A stretch of DNA of 64,000 bases from Flavobacterium restrictum (GCF_007097245.1 NZ_VJZT01000001.1:62001-126000); one strand, 5' to 3'; positions 49,883 through 60,294 are shown, counted from the first letter of the stretch. Numbers and translations: made by a program. The notes: generated from the sequence alone by a model not told the origin.

Positions 49883-51068
49883 TTAAATTAATATCGTTAT
49901 CCGGTAAATCGAACCAATCTCCAATCGCCTTGTTGGTCAGGATTCCGTGATATAGATAGACGCCATGTTTGAGTCCTTTGTTGCAACGAATCGCACTTTC
50001 AATCCCACCATCTTCGGCAATTTGTAGTAAATAGGGCGTGAGGATATTGCTTATTGATAAGGAAGCTGTTTTTGAATATCGCGACGGAATATTGGGCACA
50101 CAATAGTGCAAAACATTACTTTTTATAAAAGTCGGGATTTCATGTGTGGTTACTTCGGAGGTTTCGAAACAACCGCCTGTATCAATACTTACATCAACAA
50201 TTACAGCTCCTTTTTTCATATGTTCTACCATGGTTTCGGTCACTATAATAGGGCAACGTTCTTTGCCACGCATGGCGCCAATGGCTACATCGCAACGCCG
50301 AAGTGCTTTTAATAATGATTTGGGTTGTATCGTAGAAGTAAAAATGCGCTGGTTTAAATTGTTTTGTAATCGACGCAATTTTGTGATTGAATTATCAAAA
50401 ACTTTTACGTTGGCTCCAAGTCCAATAGCGGTTTTTGCCGCAAATTCGCCCACGGTTCCTGCTCCTAAAATCACAACATCAGTAGGCGCAACACCCGTTA
50501 TGTTCCCAAAAAGGAGTCCTTTTCCAAATTCATTGGTAATCATTAATTCGGCAGCGATTAATATGGATGCTGTTCCTGCAATTTCGCTCAAGGATTTTAC
50601 AGCGGGGTAGGAGCCGTCCTCATCTTTGATGTATTCGAAAGCTAATGCGGTAATTTTTTTTCGAGATAAGGCTTCGAAATAGGTCTTTTTTCTTGTTTTT
50701 AATTGAATGGCGGATATCAAAATCGATTTAGAATTCATCATTTCGATTTCGGATACCGTAGGTGGTTCAACTTTTAAAATCATGGGGCAACTAAATACTT
50801 TGGCAGTATCCTTGGTCACTTCGGCACCTGCATCACTATATTCTTTATCCGAATAACTGGAAGTTTCGCCCGCTCCAGACTCAATCATCACACGATGTCC
50901 TTGATAAGTAAGGGAATTTACAGCATCTGGAGTTAAGCAAATGCGGCGTTCCTGATAACTGGTTTCTTTAGGAATCCCAATAAAAAGTTCACTTTTATGT
51001 CTTGCTACTTCAAGTTTTTCCTCTTGTGGCATTAATTGTTGCTTGGTGAATGGACTTTTTATTGGCAT
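49872..51068 (-). CDS. ald: Alanine dehydrogenase
   Basis: 398 residues from the ATG at 51068; the frame is open to 51140, but the extra 24 residues are not family-like. It reversibly deaminates alanine to pyruvate with NAD. Motifs: FIGIPKETSYQERRICLTPDAV, LAFEYIKDEDGSYP and the Rossmann glycine motif ILGAGTVGEFAAKTAI. The downstream IVDVSIDTGGCFETS and HYCVPNIPSRY complete the active site. It follows tsaE and porX on the same strand and could share their transcript. Confidence 0.92.
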   Translation of the reverse strand: MPIKSPFTKQQLMPQEEKLEVARHKSELFIGIPKETSYQERRICLTPDAVNSLTYQGHRVMIESGAGETSSYSDKEYSDAGAEVTKDTAKVFSCPMILKVEPPTVSEIEMMNSKSILISAIQLKTRKKTYFEALSRKKITALAFEYIKDEDGSYPAVKSLSEIAGTASILIAAELMITNEFGKGLLFGNITGVAPTDVVILGAGTVGEFAAKTAIGLGANVKVFDNSITKLRRLQNNLNQRIFTSTIQPKSLLKALRRCDVAIGAMRGKERCPIIVTETMVEHMKKGAVIVDVSIDTGGCFETSEVTTHEIPTFIKSNVLHYCVPNIPSRYSKTASLSISNILTPYLLQIAEDGGIESAIRCNKGLKHGVYLYHGILTNKAIGDWFDLPDNDINLIVF

Positions 51069-51163
51069 GAGTTTTTTTAAATTAGGGATACAATTTACAA
51101 AAAAGAATTTACAAAAAACAATCCTTTTTGCTCGCTTCAAAAAGGAGCTTCAAAAAAAATGTT

Positions 51164-51571
51164 TTATTGTAATTTCAAAAAGCGTTTTTCATCAGGAAGT
51201 AATTCGATTGTTAGGATGGAATGGTCTATTGGAATGAGGTTTTCAATTTTTTCGGCCCATTCTATAAAGCACCAATTTCCAGAATACAAATACTCGTCAA
51301 TTCCCATATCGAGTGCTTCAGTTTCGGAATTTAGGCGGTAACAATCAAAATGATAAAGCGGTTGATTTGGAGTGATTTCATATTCGTTTACTAATGAAAA
51401 AGTGGGGCTGCTAGTGGGTGATGTAACGCCCAATTTTTTTGCTAATACTTTGATTAATGTTGTTTTTCCAACGCCCATTTCGCCATTAAAAAGGATAATT
51501 TTTTTGGGGTTTTGTGCCAAAATTTTTTCGGCAACTTCATTTATTTCATTTAATGAGAAAGTGATTTCCAT
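51164..51571 (-). CDS. tsaE: tRNA threonylcarbamoyladenosine ATPase TsaE
   Basis: 135 residues. The Walker A motif GEMGVGKTT (about 30-38) and HFDCYRLNS with CFIEWAEKIEN identify TsaE. It hydrolyses ATP within the TsaB-TsaD-TsaE complex that makes the essential t6A37 tRNA modification. Length is normal. It begins 31 bp after porX; the linkage of tsaE to porX recurs in Bacteroidota as I know them. Confidence 0.95.
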   Translation of the reverse strand: MEITFSLNEINEVAEKILAQNPKKIILFNGEMGVGKTTLIKVLAKKLGVTSPTSSPTFSLVNEYEITPNQPLYHFDCYRLNSETEALDMGIDEYLYSGNWCFIEWAEKIENLIPIDHSILTIELLPDEKRFLKLQ

Positions 51572-51602
51572 TCGTTTAAAAATTTATTGGACTAAAAAAA
51601 TG

Positions 51603-53156
51603 CTATTTTGGGTTAAAAATTAAAAAGGGAATAATCATTTCCTCTAATGAAATTCCGCCATGTTGGTAGGTGTTTTTGTAATAGCTCACATAATGGTTGT
51701 AGTTGTTTACGTACGCCAAGAAAAAATCATTTTTGGCAAAAATATACGAACTACTCATATTTATAGAAGGTAAACCAATATTTTTGGGCTCTTTTACGGC
51801 ATAAACATCTTTTTGTTCATAGGTCAAACTTCGACCTGTTTTATAACGCAAATTGAGACTGGTATTTTTATCACCAACCACTTTTGAGGGATTTTTTACA
51901 TTTATTGTGCCGTGATCGGTAGTCAAAATTAGTTTAAATCCTAGTTTTTGAGCTTGTTGAATGATTTCTAACAAAGGTGAATTTTTGAACCAACTTAAGG
52001 TCAGTGAGCGGTAAGCTTTATCATCAGAGGCGAGTTCTTTTACGACATCCATTTCGGTTTTGGCATGAGAAAGCATATCGACAAAATTGTAAACAACGGT
52101 TACTAAATCATTGTTTTTTAAGGATTTGAATCCTTCGGCTAGTTTTTTTCCTCCAGCTAAATTGGTGATTTTAAAATAATCCTGTTTGATATGTAACCCC
52201 AATTGTTTGAGTTGTGCAGTCAAAAACTCGGCTTCAAATAGATTTTTCCCTCCTTCTTCGGGATCGTTTTTCCAATATTGCGGGAATTTTTTTTCCATTT
52301 CTAGAGGTGTAAGACCAGAGAAAATGGCGTTTCGAGCATATTGTGTTGCCGTGGGTAAAATAGAATAATAGGGAACTTCTTTTTCTAATTTGTAATAATT
52401 GCTAACCACGCTTTCAAAAGTTTTCCATTGGTCGTAACGCAAATTATCAATTACGACAAATAAAATGGGTTTGTCTTTCTTGACAATTTCGGGAACAACT
52501 AATTCTTTAAAAAGTGTATGTGATTGAATGGGTTTATCTGCTTTTGGAACAAACCAATCTTCATAATTGCGTTCTATAAATTTTCCAAATTGTGAGTTGG
52601 CTTCGGCTTTTTGTGATTCTAGGATTTCGGTCATGCTTTGATCGTCAATGTTTTCGAGTTCGAGTTCCCAAAAAATCAACTTTTTATACAATTCAATCCA
52701 ATCTTCATAGGAGTTGACCATTCCCATTTCGAGGGTTATTTTTCGAAATTCTTTTTGGTAATCCAATGTTGTTTTTTGAGAAATCAATCTGGAATGATCT
52801 AAATTTTTCTTTAGACTCAACAAAATCTGATTTGGGTTTACTGGTTTTATCAAATAATCGGCAATTTTAGACCCAATAGCTTCTTCCATAATGTATTCCT
52901 CCTCACTTTTGGTGATCATAATCATTGGAACTGCTGATTTTTTTTCTTTCATTTCCGAAAGAGTTTCGAGACCGCTCATACCAGGCATATTTTCATCTAA
53001 AAAAACAATATCGAAGTTGTTTTCCTCAAAAATTGCAATTGCATCAAGTCCATTATTGCAGGTAGTAACGCTGTAGTTTTTCTTTTCTAGGAAGAGAATG
53101 TGTGGTTTGAGCAAATCGATTTCGTCATCAACCCAAAGTATTTTTATAGTATCCAT
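51603..53156 (-). CDS. porX: PorX, response regulator with PglZ domain
   Basis: 517 residues. Residues 1-120 are a receiver domain with the acidic pocket at Asp10/Asp11, phospho-acceptor Asp54 and Lys104. A helical linker leads to a PglZ/alkaline-phosphatase-like domain (about 215-515) with FVVIDNLRYDQW, VDMLSHAK and LTTDHGTINV as metal-binding segments. PorX is the known regulator of the type IX secretion system in Bacteroidota and hydrolyses cyclic oligonucleotides in Porphyromonas. Its presence fits the T9SS cargo genes in this window. Confidence 0.94.
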   Translation of the reverse strand: MDTIKILWVDDEIDLLKPHILFLEKKNYSVTTCNNGLDAIAIFEENNFDIVFLDENMPGMSGLETLSEMKEKKSAVPMIMITKSEEEYIMEEAIGSKIADYLIKPVNPNQILLSLKKNLDHSRLISQKTTLDYQKEFRKITLEMGMVNSYEDWIELYKKLIFWELELENIDDQSMTEILESQKAEANSQFGKFIERNYEDWFVPKADKPIQSHTLFKELVVPEIVKKDKPILFVVIDNLRYDQWKTFESVVSNYYKLEKEVPYYSILPTATQYARNAIFSGLTPLEMEKKFPQYWKNDPEEGGKNLFEAEFLTAQLKQLGLHIKQDYFKITNLAGGKKLAEGFKSLKNNDLVTVVYNFVDMLSHAKTEMDVVKELASDDKAYRSLTLSWFKNSPLLEIIQQAQKLGFKLILTTDHGTINVKNPSKVVGDKNTSLNLRYKTGRSLTYEQKDVYAVKEPKNIGLPSINMSSSYIFAKNDFFLAYVNNYNHYVSYYKNTYQHGGISLEEMIIPFLIFNPK

Positions 53157-53292
53157 ATCTGATTCAAAATTTAATGCAATTTAAGGGTATAGAACTAGAA
53201 AAGTATTAAAAATAGTATAAAATTAAGTTTTCTATTTCAAGGTTTTATATAGTTTTGATTTTTAGTATTTTGCGTTTATTAAAGTAAAATAA

Positions 53293-53330
53293 AAAAGCCA
53301 GATAAACGGGTGTTTATCTGGCTTTTAGGT
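53293..53330 (-). terminator. Terminator after the T9SS cargo gene
   Basis: AAAAGCCAGATAAAC (53293-53307) pairs with GTTTATCTGGCTTTT (53312-53326). On the minus strand the T run follows. Confidence 0.88.
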
Positions 53331-53343
53331 AAAGAAATTTTTT

Positions 53344-54414
53344 TTATTTTTTAACAAATTTTGTTTTGATTCCAGTATCCGTAACGATTACGTAAACTCC
53401 TTTTTTCAAGCTAGAAACATCAGTACTTTCGGAAGCTTTGGTAATTTTGATAACTTTTTTTCCTGACATGTCATAAATTGTAGCGAATTTAAAATCAACA
53501 TTGCTATTGATTAGTAAGCGATCTCCAACTGGATTTTGGTTTAAGAAATTTAATTTTTGCTTTTCAAAATCCGATGTTTTCAAAGATCCAATTATTGTTG
53601 CTTGATCTGTGGTGTAAACCCCACCCAAATACGCCCCAGACGTTGCGTCAGAATAGGAATATTCCCATTTATAATAATGTCCAGCATCTAATGCACTAGT
53701 TAATTTAACATCATTTGGAACAATAACGTCAACGTTCATAACAACTGGAGTTGTTGTGGTTGCTGGAACATCATTAAGATAGGTTGCAGGGCCGCTAGTA
53801 ACATAATTTCCCGAAGCATCATATTCAGTCAGTCCAATTTTTAAATCTCTTGGAGCTGATAAAGTGTATTGAATGCTGATAGTTTGGGTACTATTAGCCA
53901 TAACGGTAGCTACTGGTGTGCTTGGAAAAGAAATAGCATCAACAGCTACTGATGATGCGGAAATCATAGCCTCTCTAACGGTATATGTTGAAGCCCCTGG
54001 ACCAACATCATTATAATTATTTACACCTCCAGTAAGTTTAAATACCCAGCAATATTTTTTGTTTGAGGGTAGTGGAATCATTACGTTTCCAGGAATGTTA
54101 AATTGCGCTGTGCCTGTAGTTTCGGTTGCGGCTACTGCCAAAGGATCCGAAAAGCCACCTGCAACATAATAACCATTTGCGTAGTTTTGGGACAAAGTTG
54201 TTCCATCCCAATCTGCAATTCTTAATTCTGCATACAAAGCAGTTGCCAGGCTAGAAGTGTAATTAAAGCTAAAATTAGCGGCTGATCCTGCAATACCTGG
54301 ATCTGGAACAGCAGTAATAGTTAAAGTTTGCGCATTGACATTGGTTGTAAATAGGAGCACCATTATGAAAGCCGTAAATGCGAAAAAAGGTGATTTAAGT
54401 AATTTTGTTTTCAT
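53344..54414 (-). CDS. T9SS-exported protein of unknown function
   Basis: 356 residues. A signal peptide (to about residue 28, TNVNAQ) is followed by two beta-rich, Thr/Ser-rich repeats (about 30-140 and 150-275), probably Ig-like. The last ~70 residues (LNFLNQNPVGDRLLINS to the end) are a type A T9SS sorting domain, so the protein is exported and anchored or released at the surface. No enzymatic motif is visible. The function may be adhesion or structure. Confidence 0.82.
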   Translation of the reverse strand: MKTKLLKSPFFAFTAFIMVLLFTTNVNAQTLTITAVPDPGIAGSAANFSFNYTSSLATALYAELRIADWDGTTLSQNYANGYYVAGGFSDPLAVAATETTGTAQFNIPGNVMIPLPSNKKYCWVFKLTGGVNNYNDVGPGASTYTVREAMISASSVAVDAISFPSTPVATVMANSTQTISIQYTLSAPRDLKIGLTEYDASGNYVTSGPATYLNDVPATTTTPVVMNVDVIVPNDVKLTSALDAGHYYKWEYSYSDATSGAYLGGVYTTDQATIIGSLKTSDFEKQKLNFLNQNPVGDRLLINSNVDFKFATIYDMSGKKVIKITKASESTDVSSLKKGVYVIVTDTGIKTKFVKK

Positions 54415-54650
54415 TTTTTTAAGTTTAAAATTGAATTATAAAATTATAGTTAAAAAGAGCTTTATTGTGGTGTTTTTTAATCATTTAGCAGTATTATTTT
54501 ATCAAAAAAAACGATATGTATAATTTTAGTGGTAATTATATAGGAATAGATATTTTATTACGTTAAAATTTTATTCGTATTGTAGTTGCGAAATTCAAGG
54601 ATTTTAGACTAAATTTAGCGGTATTATCCATTTTAACTATTTTTTAAATT

Positions 54651-55445
54651 ATGAAATCTAAAAGAATGAATGTTTGTTTTTTAAGTTTAGCTTTATTTTC
54701 AGTATCAGTTGTTGTGGCGCAACACGACTATGTAAACACACCACCAGTAGTTTCTCCCATGGCTATGAAACCTGAAATGACCGAAATATGGGAACCAGAA
54801 GTAAAAGTAGTTACTCCCGCCAAGAGCAATGCCGAGGCGCCCTCGGATGCTATTGTTCTATTTGATGGAAAAAATTTAGACCAATGGGTGAGCCAAAAAG
54901 ACATTACAAAACCCGCCGGCTGGAAAATAATTAATAACCAATACATGGAAGTATTGCCTGGAACTGGTGCCATTCAAACCAAAATGAAGTTTGGCGATTG
55001 TCAATTGCATCTCGAGTGGAGTGCGCCTGATGTGGTTTTGGATGGTGGACAATGGCGTGGGAATAGCGGTGTTTTTTTTCAAAACCGTTACGAACTTCAA
55101 GTGTTAGATTCTTATAACAATAGAACCTATGCCAATGGGCAAGCAGGAAGTATTTATAAGGATCATCCGCCATTGGTCAACGCCATAAAAACCCCCTTGG
55201 AATGGAATACGTACGATGTGGTTTATACCGCTCCACGTTTCAAAACCGATGGTAGTATTGATGCGCCGGCACGAATTACTGTTTTTTTGAATGGTATCTT
55301 GGTACAAAACAATGCCACTATAAATGGGTTGACCTTATATATAGGTTTGCATAATTATCCCGAAGCTCATGGTGAGGATGTTATTGCCTTACAAGATCAT
55401 GATTGCAAAAACCAATTTCGAAACATTTGGATTAGAAAATTGTAA
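54651..55445 (+). CDS. DUF1080 (3-keto-disaccharide hydrolase-like) exported protein
   Basis: 264 residues with a signal peptide (to about residue 23, SVVVAQ). From VLFDGKNLDQWV onward the sequence matches the DUF1080 family, a concanavalin-like beta-sandwich: GNSGVFFQNRYELQVLDSY and EWNTYDVVYTAPRF are typical. Members hydrolyse 3-keto-glycosides or bind sugars. No 3-keto sugar oxidoreductase is nearby, so the substrate is open. It stands alone with its own terminator. Confidence 0.88.
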   Translation: MKSKRMNVCFLSLALFSVSVVVAQHDYVNTPPVVSPMAMKPEMTEIWEPEVKVVTPAKSNAEAPSDAIVLFDGKNLDQWVSQKDITKPAGWKIINNQYMEVLPGTGAIQTKMKFGDCQLHLEWSAPDVVLDGGQWRGNSGVFFQNRYELQVLDSYNNRTYANGQAGSIYKDHPPLVNAIKTPLEWNTYDVVYTAPRFKTDGSIDAPARITVFLNGILVQNNATINGLTLYIGLHNYPEAHGEDVIALQDHDCKNQFRNIWIRKL

Positions 55446-55452
55446 ACCAAGT

Positions 55453-55479
55453 AAGGAGCTGTAAAAAGCTCCTTTTTTT
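55453..55479 (+). terminator. Terminator after the DUF1080 gene
   Basis: AAGGAGCT (55453-55460) pairs with AGCTCCTT (55467-55474), with T to 55479. Confidence 0.85.
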
Positions 55480-55561
55480 AGGTCTTTAAATCTCATAATC
55501 ACCTTGGATTTTGGGTTCAAAAAGGAACAGCAACCAACTCTGTTTTAAAGGTAATTTTCCT

Positions 55562-55569
55562 TATATTTG
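55562..55569 (+). promoter_or_regulatory. -7 element for the HD hydrolase gene
   Basis: TATATTTG matches TAnnTTTG and ends 19 bases before the GTG start. Confidence 0.5.
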
Positions 55570-55588
55570 TTGACCAAAAAAAACTATT

Positions 55589-56821
55589 GTGACTCAAATC
55601 AATAAGCTAAAAATATTTAATGATCCTATCTATGGATTTATTACCATTCCAAACGCTTTAATTTATGATTTAATTCAGCATCCATATTTTCAGCGACTGC
55701 GCCGAATTTCTCAAATGGGATTGTCCTATTTGGTCTATCCAGGAGCCAATCACACTCGTTTTCATCACGCTTTGGGATGCATGCATATTATGCAAAAAGC
55801 GGTTGATGTTTTGCGTTTCAAAGGCGTTTCAATCAATCCTGAAGAAGAAAACGCACTTTATATTGCCATTCTTTTGCACGATATAGGTCACGGGCCTTTT
55901 TCGCACGCTATGGAAAGTAGCATAGTCGAGGATGTGCATCATGAAGCCATTTCGTTATTGTTTATGGAGCAGCTCAACACCGAGTTCAAAGGACAATTGA
56001 CCCTGGCGATTCAGGTTTTTAAGGGCGAGTACCATCGGAAATTTATGTTGCAATTGATTTCAAGTCAGTTGGATATGGATCGAATGGATTATTTAAAACG
56101 TGATAGTTTTTATTCGGGCGTATCGGAGGGGAACGTCAATTCCGAACGAATCATTCAAATGATGAATGTTGTGGAGGATGTCCTCGTAATTGAAGAAAAA
56201 GGAATTTACTCCGTCGAAAAATTTTTGATGTCAAGACGCCTCATGTATTGGCAAGTATATTTGCATAAAACCAGTTTGGTAGCCGAGTTGATTTTGACAA
56301 AAATCCTAAAACGCGCCAAAGAATTAACTCAAAAAGGCATTGATTTGCCGTGTAGCGAAGGGTTGCTTTTTTTTATGAAAAATAAAATTACGCTGGATAC
56401 TTTTGACTTTAAAACATTAGATTTCTTTTCGCAACTTGACGATTTTGACATCATTAGTGCCTTGAAAGCGTGGCAAAAAGAGGACGATTATATCCTTTCT
56501 GCTTTGAGCAAGATGATTATTAATAGGGATTTGTTGAAAATAAAATTAAGCAGCGATAAAGTTCCAACAGAAGCATTATTGCCCTTAAAAGAACAATTCA
56601 TTGCGCTTCATCCAAGTATTTCGGTGACTGATGCAGGTTATTTTATTTTTAAAGGAAAAATAAAAAGCCAAGCCTACAGTAAAATTGCGGAACCCATACG
56701 CATTCTAAAAAAAGACAAAACAATCGAAGATGTTGTTGATGTGTCCGATCAATTAAATTTAAAATCATTATCGCGATTGGTAACTAAATATTATATCTGT
56801 TTTCCAAAACAACTGCTATAA
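55589..56821 (+). CDS. HD domain phosphohydrolase (dGTPase/SAMHD1-like)
   Basis: 410 residues from a GTG start; no earlier start is available after the -7 element. The HD domain has the metal-binding set RFHHALGCMH, then LLHDIGHGPFSHAME, and the later Asp in LDRMDYLKRD-type sequence (QLDMDRMDYL). It resembles the YdhJ/SAMHD1 group of nucleotide triphosphohydrolases, which may trim dNTPs or nucleotide signals. The gene lies directly before lpxD, an arrangement I know from other Bacteroidota. Confidence 0.88.
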   Translation: MTQINKLKIFNDPIYGFITIPNALIYDLIQHPYFQRLRRISQMGLSYLVYPGANHTRFHHALGCMHIMQKAVDVLRFKGVSINPEEENALYIAILLHDIGHGPFSHAMESSIVEDVHHEAISLLFMEQLNTEFKGQLTLAIQVFKGEYHRKFMLQLISSQLDMDRMDYLKRDSFYSGVSEGNVNSERIIQMMNVVEDVLVIEEKGIYSVEKFLMSRRLMYWQVYLHKTSLVAELILTKILKRAKELTQKGIDLPCSEGLLFFMKNKITLDTFDFKTLDFFSQLDDFDIISALKAWQKEDDYILSALSKMIINRDLLKIKLSSDKVPTEALLPLKEQFIALHPSISVTDAGYFIFKGKIKSQAYSKIAEPIRILKKDKTIEDVVDVSDQLNLKSLSRLVTKYYICFPKQLL

Positions 56822-56847
56822 AAGCACCATTTAAAATCTATTTTTTT

Positions 56848-56855
56848 TATTTTTG
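56848..56855 (+). promoter_or_regulatory. -7 element for lpxD
   Basis: TATTTTTG ends 5 bases before the ATG at 56861; the transcript would be nearly leaderless. Confidence 0.45.
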
Positions 56856-56860
56856 TCGTT

Positions 56861-57904
56861 ATGAAATTCACAGCAGAACAAATTGCAGCAGTATTAGAAG
56901 GCGAAGTAGTAGGAGATCCTAATGCTCAAGTAGGTCGTTTTTCTAAAATTGAAGAAGCAACAGAAGGAGCCATAGCTTTTTTGTCAAATCCCAAATACAC
57001 TCCTTATATATACAGTACAAAAGCCTCTATAACAATTGTAAATTCCAGCTTTGAAGCCGAAGCGCCTCTCACAACAACTTTGATAAAAGTTGCTGATGCG
57101 TATGCTTCGTTTACTAAATTGTTACAATATTATGACCAATCCAAAAACGAAAAAAATGGTATTGAACAGCCTTCAGTTTTGCCAGCAAGCACACAATACG
57201 GAGCTAATTTATATTTAGGAAGTTTTAGTTATGTAGGCAATGCAGTGGTATTGGGCAATAATGTCAAAATTTATCCCAATTGTTTTATTGGCGATAATGT
57301 TGCAATTGGCGATAATGTTGTTATTTTTGCGGGTGCAAAAGTATATTCGGATTGTATCATAGGCAACAACTGCGTGATTCATTCAGGAGCAGTAATTGGC
57401 GCAGATGGTTTTGGTTTTGCTCCAAATCCTGACGGAACCTACACCAAGATTCCTCAAATAGGAAATGTTATTTTAGAAGATAATGTAGATATTGGTGCCA
57501 ATACTACTATTGATAGAGCCACAATGGGTTCTACCATTATTAGACAAGGAGTAAAATTAGACAACCAAATTCAAATTGCACATAATGTAGAAATTGGCGA
57601 GAATACCGTGATTGCTGCTCAAACTGGAGTTGCAGGCTCTACCAAAATTGGCAAGAATGGTATGATTGGTGGGCAAGTAGGCATTGCGGGACATTTAGCC
57701 ATAGGCGACAACGTTAGGATTCAAGCGCAGTCTGGCGTGGGAAAAAACATTAAAGATGACGAGGTTTTGCAAGGAAGTCCAACATTTGGATACAATGATT
57801 TTAGTAAATCGTATGTTCATTTTAAAAATTTGCCGAAAATTGTTGCAGAACTAGAAGAGTTAAAAAAACAAATAATAAACCAAAAAAATGGAAATAATGG
57901 TTAA
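56861..57904 (+). CDS. lpxD: UDP-3-O-acylglucosamine N-acyltransferase
   Basis: 347 residues. It adds the N-linked hydroxyacyl chain in lipid A synthesis. An N-terminal uridine-binding domain (about 1-100) precedes a left-handed beta-helix of hexapeptide repeats (about 110-320), with the catalytic His241 in [12 protein letters not shown]-terminal helix follows. It is the first gene of the lipid A cluster and overlaps lpxC-fabZ by 8 to 17 bp depending on the start chosen there. Confidence 0.96.
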   Translation: MKFTAEQIAAVLEGEVVGDPNAQVGRFSKIEEATEGAIAFLSNPKYTPYIYSTKASITIVNSSFEAEAPLTTTLIKVADAYASFTKLLQYYDQSKNEKNGIEQPSVLPASTQYGANLYLGSFSYVGNAVVLGNNVKIYPNCFIGDNVAIGDNVVIFAGAKVYSDCIIGNNCVIHSGAVIGADGFGFAPNPDGTYTKIPQIGNVILEDNVDIGANTTIDRATMGSTIIRQGVKLDNQIQIAHNVEIGENTVIAAQTGVAGSTKIGKNGMIGGQVGIAGHLAIGDNVRIQAQSGVGKNIKDDEVLQGSPTFGYNDFSKSYVHFKNLPKIVAELEELKKQIINQKNGNNG

Positions 57905-59285
57905 ACAAAAGACCATCAAAACGGAAATTTCTCTAACAGGAGTTGGATTGCATACTGGTAAAGAAGTCACCATGACTTTTAAACCCGCACCAATCAATAA
58001 TGGATTTACGTTTGTAAGAGTAGATTTAGAAGGAAAACCAGTAATTGAGGCCGATGCGAATTATGTAGTAAATACACAAAGAGGGACTAATTTAGAAAAA
58101 CTTGGAGTCAAAATTCAAACCCCAGAACATGTTCTAGCAGCACTTATGGGTTGTGATTTAGACAACATTATTATTGAATTAGACTCGTCCGAATTGCCAA
58201 TTATGGACGGTTCTTCTAAATTTTTTGTAGAAGCAATTGATGCTGTAGGTGTTTTAGAACAAGAAGCTACTCGAAATGTGTATGTGGTCAAAGAAGTAAT
58301 TTCGTATGTAGATGAAACTACAGGAAGCGAAATTATTGTTATGCCACACGATCAATATTGTGTTACTGCAATGGTCGATTTTGGTACTAAAATTTTAGGA
58401 ACTCAAAACGCCACCATGAAATGCATTGGGGATTTTAAAGCTGAAATTTCGGATTCTAGAACCTTTAGCTTTTTACATGAATTAGAATCCTTGTTAGAAA
58501 ATGGTTTGATAAAAGGTGGCGATTTAAACAATGCTATTGTGTATGTTGACAAAGATATTTCGTCAACAACAATGGAACATTTAAAGAAAGCTTTTGGTAA
58601 AGAGGAGATTACAGTAAAACCAAACGGGATATTAGACAATCTTACTTTGCATTATCCTAACGAAGCGGCCAGACATAAATTACTAGACGTAATAGGCGAT
58701 TTATCATTGATAGGAACTAGAATTCAAGGAAAAATTATCGCCAATAAGCCCGGACATTATGTGAACACTCAATTTGCCAAAAAAATGTCTAAAATCATAA
58801 AAAACGAACAACGCAATTATGTTCCTACGTATGATTTGCACCAAGAACCGTTGATGGACATTCATAAAATTATGAATGTACTCCCGCACCGCCCACCGTT
58901 TTTATTGATAGATCGAATTATAGAAATGTCCGAAAGTCATGTGGTTGGAATGAAAAATGTGACTATGAACGAAAACTTTTTTGTAGGTCATTTTCCAGAA
59001 GCTCCCGTAATGCCCGGTGTTTTGATTGTAGAAGCCATGGCGCAAACAGGCGGAGTTTTGGTTTTGAGTACTGTTCCAGATCCAGAGAATTATTTGACTT
59101 TTTTCATGAAAATGGACAATGTAAAATTCAAACAAAAAGTATTACCTGGCGATACCTTAATTTTCAAATGCGATTTGATAACTCCTATACGTAGAGGAAT
59201 TTGTCACATGCAAGCGAATGCTTATGCCAACGGAAAACTAGTAGCACAAGCCGAATTAATGGCGCAAATTGCAAGAAAGCAATAA
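57897..59285 (+). CDS. lpxC-fabZ: Bifunctional LpxC deacetylase / FabZ dehydratase
   Basis: 462 residues from ATG 57897; ATG 57888 is three codons upstream and also possible. Residues 1-300 are LpxC, the zinc deacetylase committing to lipid [23 protein letters not shown] and the [10 protein letters not shown] metal motif. Residues about 310-462 are FabZ, the 3-hydroxyacyl-ACP dehydratase: [11 protein letters not shown] and [20 protein letters not shown]. The fusion is characteristic of Bacteroidota and couples lipid A to fatty acid synthesis. The order lpxD, lpxC-fabZ, lpxA is maintained. Confidence 0.96.
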   Translation: MVKQKTIKTEISLTGVGLHTGKEVTMTFKPAPINNGFTFVRVDLEGKPVIEADANYVVNTQRGTNLEKLGVKIQTPEHVLAALMGCDLDNIIIELDSSELPIMDGSSKFFVEAIDAVGVLEQEATRNVYVVKEVISYVDETTGSEIIVMPHDQYCVTAMVDFGTKILGTQNATMKCIGDFKAEISDSRTFSFLHELESLLENGLIKGGDLNNAIVYVDKDISSTTMEHLKKAFGKEEITVKPNGILDNLTLHYPNEAARHKLLDVIGDLSLIGTRIQGKIIANKPGHYVNTQFAKKMSKIIKNEQRNYVPTYDLHQEPLMDIHKIMNVLPHRPPFLLIDRIIEMSESHVVGMKNVTMNENFFVGHFPEAPVMPGVLIVEAMAQTGGVLVLSTVPDPENYLTFFMKMDNVKFKQKVLPGDTLIFKCDLITPIRRGICHMQANAYANGKLVAQAELMAQIARKQ

Positions 59286-59290
59286 TAAAA

Positions 59291-59315
59291 AGTTTATAGT
59301 TTATAGTTTATAGTT
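59291..59315 (+). repeat. Heptanucleotide tandem repeat
   Basis: AGTTTAT is repeated three times, followed by AGTT, between lpxC-fabZ and lpxA. A loose reverse-complement series (ATAAAC/ACAAAC) follows up to 59352, so a weak hairpin is possible. Confidence 0.7.
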
Positions 59316-59364
59316 GCTGGCAACAATAAACAACAAACAACAAACCATAAACCAATAAAAATAT

Positions 59365-60150
59365 ATGAATCAACCATTAGCATACGTTCATCCCGGCGCA
59401 AAAATCGCCAAAAATGTTGTAATAGAACCTTTTACAACTATTCATAACAATGTTGTAATTGGCGATGGAACTTGGATAGGTTCTAACGTGACTATTATGG
59501 AAGGTGCTCGAATAGGTAAAAATTGTAATATTTTCCCTGGTGCAGTAATTTCTGCAGTACCACAAGATTTGAAATTTGGCGGCGAAGATTCATTAGCAAT
59601 AATTGGGGATAATTGCACCATTCGCGAATGCGTAACCATCAATAGAGGGACAATTGCCTCGGGGCAAACTAAACTTGGTAACAATGTTTTGGTCATGGCA
59701 ACGGCGCACATTGCACACGATTGTCATATTGGAGATAATGCTATAATAGTCAATGGTGTTGCGCTCGCAGGGCACGTAATTGTGGGTAATTATGCCGTAA
59801 TTGGTGGTTTAGCAGCTATTCATCAATTTATTCATATTGGCGATCATGCCATGGTTTCTGGAGGTTCTTTAGTTCGTAAAGATGTTCCTCCGTTTACCAA
59901 AGCAGCCAAAGAACCGTTGTCCTACGTAGGAATCAATTCCGTAGGCTTGCGCCGAAGAGGTTTTACCACTGAAAAAATAAAAGAAATTCAAGACATTTAC
60001 CGAATTTTATACCAAAAAAATTACAATGTAACCCAAGCTTTAGGCATCATCGAAGCCGAAATGGAAGCAACACCAGAACGAGATGAAATCATCGATTTTA
60101 TTAGAAATTCTTCTCGAGGTGTCATGAAGGGATATTCTGGCAATTATTAG
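59365..60150 (+). CDS. lpxA: Acyl-ACP--UDP-N-acetylglucosamine O-acyltransferase
   Basis: 261 residues, the standard LpxA length. It carries out the first acylation of lipid A synthesis. A hexapeptide-repeat beta-helix covers about 1-190, with the catalytic His118 in ATAHIAHDCHIGD. The C-terminal helices (GLRRRGFTTEKIKEIQDIYR) are typical. It lies 79 bp downstream of lpxC-fabZ and before efp on the same strand. Confidence 0.96.
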   Translation: MNQPLAYVHPGAKIAKNVVIEPFTTIHNNVVIGDGTWIGSNVTIMEGARIGKNCNIFPGAVISAVPQDLKFGGEDSLAIIGDNCTIRECVTINRGTIASGQTKLGNNVLVMATAHIAHDCHIGDNAIIVNGVALAGHVIVGNYAVIGGLAAIHQFIHIGDHAMVSGGSLVRKDVPPFTKAAKEPLSYVGINSVGLRRRGFTTEKIKEIQDIYRILYQKNYNVTQALGIIEAEMEATPERDEIIDFIRNSSRGVMKGYSGNY

Positions 60151-60294
60151 TTTTAGAATTGAGATTTCTGATTTCAAAACAGGTAATGCATTGGCATCAA
60201 ACAATATAAAAAAAATAGTACATAAATAAATTAAAGAGAATTAGGTTCTTTTTTAGAATCTAAAATCTAAATTCTTAAATCTTAAAATAAAAAA

